The position numbers and the translations under genes are program-made. 64,000 nucleotides of DNA, taken from NCBI RefSeq assembly GCF_910594005.1, contig NC_057828.1, forward strand, positions 11,482,235 through 11,546,234. The letters are read 5' to 3'. Shown here one piece after another: positions 19,573 through 31,747 of the stretch (positions within the stretch are counted from its first letter, which is position 1; each line of letters starts with the position of its first letter). The notes below the pieces were generated by a model. It was not told where the DNA came from, did no database searches, and worked only from the letters and a program-made list of their open reading frames with translations. The stretch is from Cervus elaphus (taxonomy: Eukaryota > Chordata > Mammalia > Artiodactyla > Cervidae).

Positions 19573-20350
19573 CTGTCACTAATTAGCATAAGCCATGTTA
19601 AAATCCTTCTTCTTCATGATCGGTTACTGGAATTACAGTTTTTAAGCTGAAGCCTATGGGGAGTTAAGACCTAGGTCAAATATATGATGCTGCTTCATCT
19701 GACATTAGTTTTACTTTGATGTTGAGGAGAAATTTTTGCAGATTTCATGTCATATTGGCACTGGCTAGCTCACATTTTGTCCCTCAGCTCCTATCTCCAC
19801 CTTTCTATGAATATGTTCTTTTTCCCCAAGTCAGCCCTTTAAAGACTGTGTAAGTTACAATTTGTTCAGTGAAAGCACCCACGGGAGATGAGAGAGGAGG
19901 GTGAGTTTGCAATATCTATGCCTCTGCTTCTTACCTGCAGTGTCACTGCAGCTACATCACACCAAGGCTCCTGCTAATCATGACCATTGCCGAGCAACCT
20001 TCTTAACAAACTTTCTTTTTCTCTTTTTTCTAATAATTGCTTCTTACTTGTGCACCTTTGGGCTGAAAACTGATTTTAAGAATCCTATTGTTAGGAGTCC
20101 CAGAATAAATATTGCATTTATTTTTGTGGTTTTCCTATACTCTGTCTGCCGTGTCTAGTTATGTGCCCCAATTTGACTCTGCTGTCTGTACCTTGGCAGG
20201 TCACTTACTGATACAGGAATTACTATGAGGATTGCCTCAGGAAAAAAAAAATCTAAAAATTGACTTAAGTATTTTGTTGATATACATATGTATTTCATAT
20301 GTGATATGATATGATATGCATACATATTATAGAGACTCACACATATAGGT
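19573..20350. other. Unique sequence
   Basis: Nothing recognised. A frame at 19901-20158 shows no family resemblance. Confidence 0.5.
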
Positions 20351-20483
20351 GGAGAAGGAAATGACAACCCACTCCAGTATTCTTGCCTGGAGAATCCCAG
20401 GGACAGAGGAGCCTAGTGGACTGCCGTCTATGGAGTTGCACTGAATTGGACATGACTGAAGCGATTTAGCAGCGGCAGCAGCA
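20351..20483 (+). mobile_element. Bov-A monomer SINE, sense
   Basis: GGAGAAGGAAATGACAACCC to TAGCAGCGGCAGCAGCA, one BovB-derived monomer with the CAGCAG tail typical of Bov-A2. Confidence 0.85.
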
Positions 20484-20692
20484 TGCATACAAGGAATTCT
20501 CCACAGTAATTTCAGACAACTACTATTGTACTACTATTAAGTGCAACCACGGGAAAACAATGATAAGCAAAGAACACCAGTCACAAAAGAATACATACTG
20601 CATAACTGCATGTATATGAAGTTCAAAAAGAGAGAAAGTTAATTTATGGTGACAGAGTTCAGAGAGGTGTTTTCCCAGTGTTGTAGTAATTG

Positions 20693-20802
20693 CCCTGGAG
20701 AAGGAAATGGCAGCCCACTCCAGTATTCTTTCCTGGAGAACTCCATGGACAGAGAAGCCTGTTGGGGTTGCAAAAAGTTGGACACAACTGAATGACTAAC
20801 AC
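20693..20802 (+). mobile_element. Bov-A monomer SINE with 11-bp target duplication
   Basis: A single monomer running from CCTGGAGAAGGAAATGGC to ATGACTAACAC. TGTAGTAATTG at 20682-20692 is repeated exactly at 20803-20813, so this monomer inserted on its own. Confidence 0.85.
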
Positions 20803-20902
20803 TGTAGTAATTGGGAGGAATCAGGAAGACTGACACTGTGCTGGAAAAGTTCATATTTTGACCTGAGTCACATTCACTCTGATTTATACATATGTAAATT
20901 TT

Positions 20903-21553
20903 GGCATCCAGTCCCATCACTTCATTGCAAATAGATGGGGAAACAATGGAAAACATGACAGACTTTATTTTCTTGGGCTCCAAAATCGCTGCAGATGGTG
21001 ACTGCAGCCTTGCAATTAAAAGATGCTTGCTCCTTAGAAGAAAAGCTATGACCAACCTAGACAGCATATTAAGAAGCAGAGATATTACTTTGCTGAAAAA
21101 GGTTTGTCTAGTCAAAGAGTTTTTCCAGTAGTCATTTGTGGATGTGAGACTTGAACTATAAAGAAAACTGGGCACTGAAGAATTGATGCTTTTAAACTGT
21201 GGTGTTGGAGAAGACTCTTGGGAGTCCCTTGGACAGTAAGGATATATAACGAGTCCATCCTAAAGAAATCAGTACTGAATATTCATTGGAAGGACTGATG
21301 CTGAAGTTGAAGCCTCAATACTTAGGCCACCTGATGCAAAGAACTGACTCATTGGAAAAGACATTGATGCTGGGAAAGATTGAAGGCAGGAGAAGGGGAC
21401 AGAGGATGAGATGGTTGGGTGGCATCACTGACTCAATGGACATGATTTTGAGCAAGCTCTGGGAGTTGGTGATGGACAGGGAAACCTGGCATACTGCAGT
21501 CCATGGGGTTGAAAGAGTCGGACACAACTGAGCGAATGAACTGAACTGACTGA
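20903..21553 (+). mobile_element. BovB LINE, 5'-truncated 650-bp copy
   Basis: Sense BovB carboxy-terminal coding region (DFIFLGSKIAADGDCSLAIKR at about 20960, then SLEKTLMLGKIEGRRRGQRM at about 21360) through to the ACTGAACTGACTGAA 3' end. Stops at about 21129, 21153 and 21223 disrupt it. Confidence 0.9.
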
Positions 21554-22215
21554 AAGTTTATCTTACAGATGTCAACCTTTATTAGATGCAACACTTATCT
21601 CAATTTTTAAAAAGTGAAATCCAGACTTACTCTCTAGCTTTGTTTGCGTTTGGAAAATTTGGATCACCAGAAGGCAACGAAGAGAACAGGAGTAGGAGTT
21701 TGTGCTATGAATCTCTGCTTCCCACAAGCAGGTTGGCTGTGAGCAGACGGGGTCATTCCAGCACAGACCACAGGTTTGTCAGTTGCCTCTCTTTACTCAC
21801 ATCTCTCTCCTATTCCTTGACTTTCAGTTTGAGCAGAAGCGTCAGCCCATCACGACTGTATCTGGGGGTACCCAACAACTCTTGTATTCTTCCCAAAGCT
21901 TTGTAATTTTCTGCTCAATGATTTCTCCTCACATTGGCCAGTATGTATATGCCTGTCTCCCCAACATGGGCACATTATCATATCTATAGTTTTTAAAGTT
22001 TGAGCAGATGCTTGCAATAGAACATTCCTGTGATATGTTTTTCCATAGGTAGCATCCCATTGTTTCTGTTCATTCAAGTGAAATAGATTGGCAACCCCAC
22101 TCTGACTGTTGCCTGATCCATACTCTGTCATACTTAGTTGCTATCTACTAGTTTCAATATTTACCATCCAATATGAGAGGTTATTGATTAAAAGTTGCTT
22201 AATTAAGACTAGTGT
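21554..22215. other. Unique sequence
   Basis: Nothing recognised. Short overlapping frames around 21586-21989 have no family resemblance. Confidence 0.45.
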
Positions 22216-22350
22216 TGGAACTTCCTTGGCAGTACAGTGGTTAAGTTGCCACCAAATGCAAGGAATGCAGCTTCAATCTTTAGTTGGGGAGCCAAGATCC
22301 CATATGCCTCTTGGCAAAAAAAAAAAACAAACAAAAACATAACATAAAAC
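22216..22350 (+). mobile_element. CHR-type (tRNA-Glu) SINE, sense
   Basis: GGAACTTCCTTGGCAGTACAGTGGTTAA head with degenerate boxes, then GGGGAGCCAAGATCCCATATGCC and an A-rich tail. Confidence 0.8.
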
Positions 22351-22449
22351 AGAAGCAATATTAAACAAATTCAATAAAGATTTCCAAAATGGTCCACATC
22401 AAAATATTTTTAGAAAGACTACTGTTATGTTGTTTTGATTGGTGGATGC

Positions 22450-22962
22450 CTTGTTTTTGTTTGTTTTTGTTGTTGTTGTTGTTTGGTTGGTTGTTTTTTT
22501 TTGTTTGTTTTTGTCTTTTCCACTTATTTTTATTAGTTGGAAGCTAATTAATTTACAATATTGTAGTGGTTTTTGCCATACATTGATATGAATCAGCCAT
22601 GGATTTACATGTGTTCCCCACCCTGAAACCCCCTCCCACCTCCCTCCCAATCCCATATCCCATCCCTCTGGGTCATCCCTAGGGCACCATTCCTGAGCAT
22701 TTGTCTCATGCATCAAACCTGGACTGGTGATCTGTTTCACAATGAATAAGGTACATGTTTCAATGCTATTCTCGCAGATCATCCCACCCTCGCCTTCTCC
22801 CACAGAGTCCAAAAGTCTGTTCTATACATCTGTGTCTCTTTTTCTGTCTTGCATATAGGATTATCATTACCATCTTTCTAAGTTCCATATATATGTGTTA
22901 GTATACTGTATTAATGTTTTTCTTTCTGCTTACTTCACTCTGTATAATGGGCTCCAGTTTGC
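22450..22962 (-). mobile_element. L1 3' end, antisense, with T-rich tail
   Basis: A T/G-rich run (22450-22525) represents the antisense poly(A) side. It is followed by antisense L1 3' UTR (AGCTAATTAATTTACAATATTGTAGTGG) and the antisense end of ORF2, ending at GTATAATGGGCTCCAGTTTG. Confidence 0.85.
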
Positions 22963-23476
22963 TTTTGAAATGAATGTGGCTTTGAACTTAGAAGAAAAAA
23001 ATCACACATTTTATTCATTGAATTTGTCCATGCGGAGGATTTAATTTCCTACATTCTACGAGAAAGAAAAAAAGTGAAGACGAAAATATCTCCCCCAATT
23101 CAAATGCGCTTAAACATCGTGCTCTTGAAAGTACTGTCTAATGTGTTTATTTAAAGACTTAGCTTTAAGTTTGTACATTATGAAACAAAGGCAAAGATTG
23201 AAAGACAATCATTTCATTTTGTAACACAAGTGCAAGTCGCATAGTAGTTGGAAAACAAAACAAAACAAAAAAATCACATTTAGATATCCCCAGACATGCT
23301 GAGAGTGACAACAGTCAGTGTGGTCAGGAAGTTTCTTCTAATTTTGGCCTATTACAAATGTTGAGTTAAAGCCATGTGCATGGGGTGGGTGGATATGGTG
23401 ACTTAGCTGTGAAGATCTAACAAGGAAAGATACCAAGAATTTATCTCAGGTTTCAGATTTTAACATCCCTAAATGA

Positions 23477-23507
<31 letters not shown>

Positions 23508-23585
23508 AACACAGAGTATAATATGAATTAGCACTCCCACTACAGGGAATACAATTTACCCTAGATAAACACTTGAATTGTGCCA
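22963..23585. other. Unique sequence with an (AAAAC)n run
   Basis: No coding or repeat family was seen apart from an A-rich AAAAC repeat at about 23478-23512. Confidence 0.5.
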
Positions 23586-24597
23586 ATGTGCTTTCCAGAC
23601 CACCTGACTTTCCTCCTGAGAAATCTGTATGCAGGTCAGGAAGAAATGGACATGGAAAAACAGACTGGTTCCAAATTGGGAAAGGAGTACATCAAGGCTG
23701 TATATTGTCACCCTGTTTATTTAACTTATATGCAGGGAACATCATGAGAAACACTGGGCTGGATGAAGTGCAAGCTGGAATCAAGATTGCCAGGAGGAAT
23801 ATCAATAATTTCAGATATGCAGATGACACCACCCTTATGGAAGAAAGTGAAGAACTGAAGAGCTTCTTGATGAAAGTGAAAGAGGAGAGTGAAAAAGTTG
23901 GCTTAAAACTCAGCATTCAGAAACCTAACATCATTGCATTTGGTCCCATCATGTCATGACAAATAGATGGGGAAACAATGGAAACAGTGACAGACTTTCT
24001 TTTTCTGGCCTCCAAAATCACTGCATTTGGTGACTGCAGCCATGAAATTAAAAGAGGCTTGCTCCTTGGAAGAAAACTTAAGACCAGCCTAAACAGCATA
24101 TTAAAAAGCAGAGACATTACTTTGCCAACAAAGGTCCTTTTAGTCAAGGCTGTCATTTTTCCAGTAGTCGTGTATGGATGTGAGAGTTGGACCATAAAGA
24201 AAGCTGAGCACTGAAGAATTGATGCTTTTGAGCTGTGGTGTTGGAGGAGACTCTTGAGAGTCCCTTGGATTGCAAGGAGATCCAATCAGTCCATCCTAAA
24301 GGAGGTCAGTCCTGGGTGTTCATTGGAAGGAGTGATGCTGAAGCTGAAACCCCAATACTTTTTCCACATAATGCTAAGAATTGACTCATTCTAACAGATC
24401 TTGTTGCTAGAAAAGATTGAAGGTAGGAGGAGAAGAGGATGACATAGAATGAGATGGTTGGATAATATCACCGACTCCATGGACATGAGTTTGAGTAAAC
24501 TCCAGGAGTTGGAGATGAACAGGGAAGCCTGGAGTGCTACAATCCATGGGGTCACAATGAGTTGGACACTGCTGAGCAACTGAACTGAACTGAACTT
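23586..24597 (+). mobile_element. BovB LINE, 5'-truncated 1.0 kb copy
   Basis: Sense BovB from the RT palm: GCILSPCLFNLYAGNIMRN near 23700, an intact YADD block near 23815 (NFRYADDTTLMEESE), then the EESEKVGLKLSIQK region. After a stop at 23957 the frame resumes at 23978 with DFLFLASKITAFGDCSHEIKR. It ends with the GAACTGAACTGAACTT tail. Truncation and several stops make it non-functional. Confidence 0.92.
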
Positions 24598-24887
24598 ACA
24601 CAAGGATTATTTTTTCAGTAGTAAATACTCAGGGCTACCATGTCTGTGGTTGCTAGCATCAACGGATGGGGAACCTGAATCGGGGGGTGGGGGGGGATGG
24701 CGGCGGGAATCACCACTGCCTATTAGGAGATGCTGATTCTGAATTTCATGTGGGTTTTTGACTAGAGGGAGGGTGGGTGCCCCAACACATACGTTATTCA
24801 AAGCTCTACTGTATGTCTAAATGCAATTAAACTCAGATCTCAAAGATGTATCTGCACTCTATTATTCTAGTTTAGAAAGAAGGAAAT
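24598..24887. other. Unique sequence with a G-rich tract
   Basis: No gene was seen. A G-rich tract at 24668-24707 includes runs of 6 and 8 G (24682-24696), a possible G-quadruplex. Confidence 0.5.
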
Positions 24888-27666
24888 CTTGTCATTTGAA
24901 ACAAGACGTAAACAAGAGAAAAATCAAATAAATGACCTAACTCTACACCTAAAGTATCCAGAAAAAGAATAAATGAAGGACTCCAGGGTTAGTAGAAGAA
25001 AAGAAATCATAAAAATTAGGAAAGAAATAAATGAAAAAGAAACAAAGGAGATTATAGCAAAAATCAACAAAGCTAAAAGCTGGTTACTTAAGAAGATAAA
25101 TAAAATAGACAAACCATTAGCCAGACTCATCAAGGAAAAAAGGGAGAAGAACCAAATCAACAAAATTAGAAGTGAAAATGGAGAAATCACAACAGACAAC
25201 ACAGAAATACAAAGGATGATAAGATACTGCTATTAGCAACTGTATGTCAATAAAATTGACAACTTGGAAGAAATGGAAAAATTCCTAGAAAAGTCTAACT
25301 TTCCAAAACTGAACTAGGAAGAAATAGAAAATCTTAAGAGACCCATCACAAGCACGGAAATTGAAACTGTAATCAGAAATCTTCCAGCAAACAAAAGCCC
25401 AGGACCAGACAGCTTCATATCTGAATTCTACCAAAAATTTAGAGAGGAGCTAACACGTATACTACTCAAATTCTTCCAGAAAATTGCAGAGGAAGGTACA
25501 CTTCCAAACTCATTCTATGAGGCTGACATCACCCTAATACCAAAACCAAAGATGCCACAAAAAAAGAAAACTGCAGACCAGTATCACTAATGAACATAGA
25601 AGCAAAATTCCTTAACAAATTTCTAGCAAACAGAATCCAAAAACTTATTAAAAAGATCATACATCATGACCAAGTGGGCTTTATCCAAGGGATGCAAGGA
25701 TTCTTCAATATTTGCAAATCAATCAAGATGACACACCATATTAACAAATTGAAAGATAAAAAAATATATATGATTATCTCAATAGATTCAGAGAAAGCCT
25801 TCGACAAAATTCAGCATCCATTTATGATAAAAACCCTCAAGAAAGCAGGCATAGAAGGAACATACCTCAACATAATAAAAGCCATATATGATAAACCCAC
25901 AGCAAACATTATTCTCAATGGTGAAAAATTGAAAGCATTTCCGCTAAAGTCAAGAACAAGACAAGGGTGCCCACTCTCACCACTATTATTCAACATAGTT
26001 TTGGATATTTTAGCCACAGCAATCAGAGCAGAAAAAGAAATAAAAGGAATCCTGATTGGAAAAGAAGTAAAACTCTCACTGTTTGCAGATGACATGATCC
26101 TCTACATAGAAAACCCTAAAGACTGCACCAGAAAATTACTAGAGCTAATCAATGAATATAGTAAAGTTGCAGAATATAAAATTAGCACACAGAAACCCCT
26201 TGCATTCTTATACAATAACAATGATAAAACAGAAAGAGAAATTAAGGAAATAATTCCATTCACAATCACAATGAGGAACAAAATACTTAGGAATAAATCT
26301 ACCTAAAGAAACAAAAAACCTATATAAAGAAAACTATAAAACACTGATGAAAGAAATAAAAAATGGCACAAATAGCTGGAGAAATATACTGTGTACATGT
26401 ATTGGAAGAATCAATTTAATGAAAATGAGTATAATACCCAAAGCAATCTATAGTTTCAATGCAGTCCATATCAAGCTACCAATGGTATTTTTCCAAGAAC
26501 TAGGACAAATAATCTCACAATTTGTATGGAAATATAAAAAACCTCGAATAGTCAAAGCAATCTTGAGAAAGAAGAATGGAACTGGAGTAATCAACCTGCC
26601 TGAGTTCAGATTATACTACAAAGAAAGCTACAGTAATCAAGGCAGTATGGTGCTGCCACAAAGACAGAAATATAGATCAGTGGAACAGAATAGAAAGCCC
26701 AGAGATAAACCCACACACCTATGGACACCTTATCTTTGACAAAAGAGGCAAGAATATATAATGGGGAAAAGAAAATGTCTTTAAGTGGTGCAGGGAAAAC
26801 TGGTCAACCACTTGTAAAAGAATGAAACTAGAACACTTTCTAACACCATACACAGAAATAAACTCAAAATGGATTAAAGATCTAAATGTAAGACATGAAA
26901 CTATAAAACTCCTAGAGGAAAACACAGGCAAAACTCTGACATAAATCACAGCAAGTCCTCTAAGCACCACCTCCCAGAGTTATGGAAATAAAAGCAAAAA
27001 TAAAGAAATGGGACATAATTAAACTTAAAAGCTTTTGCACAATGACAGAAACTATAAGCAAGGTGAAAAGATAGCCTTCAGAATGGGAGAAAATAATAGC
27101 AAATGAAGAAACTGAAAAAGAATTAATCTCAAAAATATATAAGCAGCGCCTGCAGCTCAATTCCAGAAAAATAAACGAACCAATCAAACAATGGGCCAAA
27201 GAACTAAACAGACATTTCTTCAAAGAAGACATACAGATAACTACCAAACACATGAAAAGATGCTCAACATCACTCATTATCAGAAAAATTCAAGTCAAAA
27301 CCACAATGAGGTATCATTTCACACTGGTCAGAATGGCTTCTATCAAAAAGTATACAAACAATGAATGCTGGAGAGGATGTGGAGAAAAGGGAACCCTCTT
27401 AGACTCTTGGAGGGAATGCAAACTAGTACACCCACTATAGAAAACAGCGTGGAGATTCCTTAAAAGACTGGAAATAGAACTGCCATACAACCCAGCAATC
27501 CCACTGCCAGGCATACACACCAGGAAAACCAGAATTGAAAGAGACAAGTGTACCCCAGTGCTCATCACAGAAAAGTTTACAATAGCCAGCAGATGGAAGC
27601 AAACTAGATGTCCATTTGCAGACGAATGGATATGAAAGCTATAGTAAATACACACCATGGACTATT
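24888..27666 (+). mobile_element. L1 LINE, 5'-truncated, ORF2 part (left of nested BovB)
   Basis: Sense artiodactyl L1 without ORF1 or the endonuclease domain. An early ORF2 frame is at 24973-25236. The RT frame at 25590-26306 contains HDQVGFIQGMQGFFNICKS, SIDSEKAFDKIQHPF, SRTRQGCPLSPLLFNIVLD and the catalytic FADD at about 26090 (LSLFADDMILYIENPK). A third piece at 26347-26739 is the RT thumb and beyond. Stops and frameshifts separate these pieces, so no active ORF2 protein is expected. The L1 is interrupted at 27666 by a BovB and continues at 29214. The left boundary is approximate. Confidence 0.93.
27661..27666. repeat. Target duplication ACTATT of nested BovB
   Basis: ACTATT here and at 29214-29219 flank the BovB inside the L1. 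Confidence 0.75.
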
Positions 27667-29213
27667 CAGTTCAGTTCAGTTCAGTCGCTCAGTCGTGTCC
27701 GACTCTTTGTGACCCCATGAATCGCAGCACGCCAGGCCTCCCTGTCCGTCACCAACTCTCGGAGTTTACTCAAACTCATACCCATCAACTCGGTGATGCC
27801 ATTCAGCCATTTCGTCCTCTGTCGTCCCCTTCTCCTCCTGCCTCCAATCCCTCCCAGCATCAGGGTCTTTTCCAATGAGTCAACTCTTCGCATGAGGTGG
27901 CCAAAGTATTGGAGTTTCAACTTCAGCATCAGTCCTTCCAATGAACACCCAGGGCTGATCCCCTTTTGGATGGACTGGTTGGATCTCCTTGCTGCCCAAG
28001 GGACTCTCAAGAGTCTTCTCCAACACCATAGTTCAAAAGCATCAATTTTTCAGCACTCAGCTTTCCTCACAGTCCGACTCTCACATCCATACATGACCAC
28101 TGGAAAAACCATAGCCTTGACTAGATGCAGCTTTGCTGGCAAAGTAATGCCTCTGCTTTTTAATATTCTGCCTAGGTTGGTCATAACTTTCCTTCCAAGG
28201 AGTAAGCGTCTTTTAATTTCATGACTGCAATCACCATCTGCAGTGATTTTGTAGGCCAAAAAAATAAAATCTGACACTGTTTCCACTGTCTCCTCATCTA
28301 TTTCCCATGAAGTGATGGGACCAGATGCCATGATCTTAGTTTTCTGAATATTAAGCTTTAAGCCAACTTTTTCACTTTCCTCTTTCACATTCATCAAGAG
28401 GCTTTTTAGTTCATCTTCACTTTCTGCCATGAGGGTGGTGCCATCTGCATATCTGAGGTTATTGATATTTCTCCAGGCAATCTTGATTCCAGTTTGTGCT
28501 TCTTCCAGCCCAACGTTTCTCATGATGTACTCTGAATAGAAGTTAAATAAGCAGGGTTACAATATACGGTCTTGACCTACTCCTTTTCCTATTTGGAACC
28601 AGTCTGTTGTTCCATGTCCAGTTCTAGCTGTTGCTTCCTGACCTGCATACAGGTTTCTCAAGAGGCAGGTCAGGTGGTCTGGTATTCCCATCTCTTTCAG
28701 AATTTTCCACAATTTATTGTGATCCACACAGTCAAAGGCTTTGGCATAGTCAATAAAGCAGAAATAGATGTTTTTCTGGAACTCTCTTGCTTTTTCGATG
28801 ATCCAGTGAATGTTTGCAATTTAATCTCTGGTCCCTCTGCCTTTTCTAAAACCAGGTTGAACATCTGTAAGTTCATGGTTCATGTATTGCTGAAGCCTGG
28901 CTTGGAGAACTTTGAGCATTACTTTACTAGCGTGTGAGATGAGTGCAATTGTGCGGTAGCTTGAGCATTCTTTTGGATTGCCTTTCTTTGGGATTGGAAT
29001 GAAAACTGACCTTTTCCAGTCCTGTGGCCACTGCTGAGTTTTCCAAATTTGCTGGCATATTGAGTACAGCACTTTCACAGCATCATCTTTCAGGATTTGA
29101 AATAACTCAACTGGAATTCCATCACACCCACTAGCTTTGTTCGTAGTGATGCTTTCTAAGGCCCACCTGACCTCACATTCTAGGATGTCTGGCTCTGGGT
29201 GAGTGATCACACC
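27667..29213 (-). mobile_element. BovB LINE nested in L1, 1.55 kb
   Basis: Antisense BovB with the TTCAGTTCAGTTCAG tail at the left. The minus strand reads from the linker and RT fingers (LECEVRWALESITTNKASGCDGIPVE-like, 29190-29110) through QPGFRKGRG near 28840 and the RT palm near 28700-28560. An RYADGTTL stretch follows near 28450, with catalytic YADD changed to YADG, and then the 3' carboxy-terminal domain. Two long frames (28523-28050 and 28010-27681) are well preserved, so it is a relatively young copy, but it is truncated and frameshifted. Confidence 0.93.
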
Positions 29214-29722
29214 ACTATTACTCAGCTATAAAAAAGAATGTATTTGAATCAGTTCTAATGAGGTGGGTGAAATTGGAACCTATTATACAGAATGAAGTAA
29301 GTCAGAAAGAAAATACACTAATACAGTATGTTAAGGCATATATATGGAATTTAGAAAGATGGTAACAATGACCCTATATACGAGATAGCAAAAGAGACAT
29401 AGATGTAAAGAAGAGACTTTAGAACTCTTTGGGTGAAGGCGAGAGTTGGATGATTTGACAGAATAGCATTAAAACATGTATATTATCATATGTGAAATAA
29501 ATCGCCAGTCCAGGTTCAATGCATGAGACAAGATGCCCAGGCCTGGTGCACTGGGATGACCCTGAGGGATGGGATGGGAGGCAGGTGGGAGGGGAGTTCA
29601 GGATAGGGAACACATGTATAGCCATGGCTAATTCATGTCAATGTATGGCACAACCCACTGCAATATTTAAAGTAACTAGCCTCCAATTAAAATAAAGCAA
29701 ACAAAAAAATAAAAAGAAAAAA
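29214..29722 (+). mobile_element. L1 LINE 3' end (right of nested BovB)
   Basis: Resumes with ACTATTACTCAGCTATAAAA, the L1 sequence expected after 27666. It continues through the 3' UTR (GGTGAAGGCGAGAGTTGG) and ends in the AATTAAAATAAAG and A-rich tail. Confidence 0.92.
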
Positions 29723-30010
29723 GATGGAGAAACCCAGAGCACACTATGCTAAGTGAAATAAGCCCTAGAGAATAAAGACTGTGCCAGCTCACTTACACAT
29801 GGGATCTGAAAGAGACCCGCTGAAGCTGAGAGCATAATGTGGTTGTCAGCAGGAAATGGTGAGATTCTGGTCACAGGTACAAAGTTTCAATTATGTAGGA
29901 TCAATTAGCTCTGGAGATCTAACTTAAGGGCATGCTGACGAATGTTCATACTAAGTTGTAAATACGAAATTTTCTAAAAGGATCTTAAATCTTTTCCACA
30001 CATGCACGCA

Positions 30011-30023
30011 TACACACATTTTA
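30011..30023. repeat. 13-bp target duplication of 5S fragment, left
   Basis: TACACACATTTTA, repeated exactly at 30063-30075. Confidence 0.85.
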
Positions 30024-30062
30024 GATGAGATTGGGCGCGTTCAGGGTGGTATGGCTGTAGAC
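30024..30062 (-). pseudogene. 5S rRNA 5' fragment, tailless retropseudogene
   Basis: The minus strand begins GTCTACAGCCATACCACCC, the 5' end of 5S rRNA. It matches nucleotides 1-39 at 36 of 39 positions, and all three differences are CpG-to-TpG changes on the plus strand. It starts at exactly nucleotide 1, stops at nucleotide 39 and has no poly(A). A perfect 13-bp duplication flanks it. The site read on the minus strand (TTTT then TAAAA) resembles an L1 endonuclease target. It lacks the internal A box, IE and C box and cannot be transcribed as a 5S gene. Confidence 0.88.
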
Positions 30063-30150
30063 TACACACATTTTAAAAAGTAAGTATGTAGAGATGATAG
30101 ACTTGGCTTGATTATGATTATCTTTTTACAATGTGTACATCTATCAAATC

Positions 30151-31747
30151 ATCAAGCTCTACACTTTGAACATACAGAGCTTTATACTTATATAAAAAAA
30201 GACACTAACACGACTAATGACTGTCCTTTCTAACCTCCTTACACTTGTCCCTTTTACAGTGTTCACATTTCTCAGAAAAAAACAAAAATGTGTTTGTGTA
30301 TGTTTGCATGTGTGTGTGTTTGGTAGGACCACTTTTTTCAACATCATCTCCTCAACCTGAATTTAATGGGCATCAGGTACTCAGAGACTCAATGATTCTG
30401 GATATGTCAAGATGAATGAGAAATGATTTCCACTTTGCACAAACCCATTAGCTTCTAATCCTACACCAAGGCTTTGAAAAGTTTAGAGTCAATAGAAAAA
30501 TTAAATTTTCATCAATTGCTTTTAAAATTACTTTAAAAAGAAAATAAATATTTACTGACCAGTAAACCAATTAACATAATGCAACCTAAGGGTATGCTTA
30601 TGGCTAATAGTAATAACATTAAAATTATAAAGTTAAAATTATCTTCTATTTTCCTTGAGTTTGAGCCTCTGACTTTTGTCTTCTAATTTAAAATCTGGTG
30701 ACCTTTTATCTGCAAGTCTATTCTATCATTGCTATTAAAATCTTTAAGCTCTAGAGATCTGCTGTACAACAGTGTACCTATTGTCAACAATAATGCATGA
30801 TAGACTTAAAAATTTGTTAAGAGTGCAGATCTCATATAAAGAGTTATTATCACAATAAAAAAAGCTTAAAAACTCAAATTAATGGCCTTAGCCTCAGGTT
30901 TAAAAATTACAACTTGCTTTTGATGTTATCTGGAAAAAAATAATTAACCGTGTAATGAGATAGAGATTGGTAGTTGTAAACATTAATTTTCCTATTCTTA
31001 GTAATATATCTCAACGTTATGGGAGGCAATAAAAATGCCCAAATAAAGCACTACATTTTCCAGGCTCTCATTTCACCCTGTGGGTATATTCTGACCAAAG
31101 AAATAATATACAGATGGCTTATAATCCTTAAGAGCAGATATCTTTCCTATTCCTTGTTTCTGCTGCCGGAATGTGAAACTGGTAGCTGAAGCTTCAGCAG
31201 ACATTCTGGTATCACTAGAAATATAAGACACAGAGTAAAGAGAGTGAGATAAAAGATAGGCAGTCATGAATCTCTGATGTGTATAGGACAGTGTCCCTAA
31301 CAATGAAAGCAAAGCAAGGTTGTTTAAGTCTTTCTGACTATAATTCTTTTCCTTAATGGGTTAGGAAAATTAATCTAAAATCATATGCACATAGTATAAA
31401 ATTCTGTGTCTAACACTAAATCTGTAAAAAAAAAAATATACGAAATACAAGATAGTGAAATGAAGATCCTGTAAACTCACTCCATAAGTTACAAATTCCA
31501 TTTTTTTTAATATTAGGAAAATAATACATTATTTGCAAGTGTGCTATTAGGTCAAGAAATATGTATAATCATACAACAAGCTGATTAATGTATGGCATTT
31601 GTTCAATAGCTAGGATATATTATAATAATAAAAAGTATCATTTAAATATACTGCATAATTCACAATTTTATAGAGGGAAATTCTGATTTATAACCATTAA
31701 GGATTGATGCATGATATTTTCTTTTCCAGTGTTTTATACAAGCTTAT
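30151..31747. other. Unique AT-rich sequence
   Basis: No convincing gene or repeat family was recognised over 1.6 kb. Confidence 0.45.

Larger units (their letters stand above)
29730..30150 (+). mobile_element. Older L1 3' region (probable)
   Basis: The stretch CTATGCTAAGTGAAATAAGCC and TCACTTACACATGGGATCTGAA resembles the 3' ORF2/UTR of older mammalian L1s. It is diverged and the edges are uncertain. It hosts the 5S fragment at 30024-30062. Confidence 0.55.

Noticed and set aside
22399..22812. 137-codon minus-strand frame
   Set aside because: Covers an antisense L1 3' UTR and its T/G-rich tail; low complexity.
25590..26306. A 238-codon frame as a host RT gene
   Set aside because: It is L1 ORF2 RT, truncated and followed by stops.
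28050..28523. Long minus-strand frame as a host gene
   Set aside because: BovB polyprotein fragment ending in the nested copy at 27667-29213.
30024..30062. Functional 5S rRNA gene
   Set aside because: Only 39 of about 120 nt, without the internal promoter boxes.
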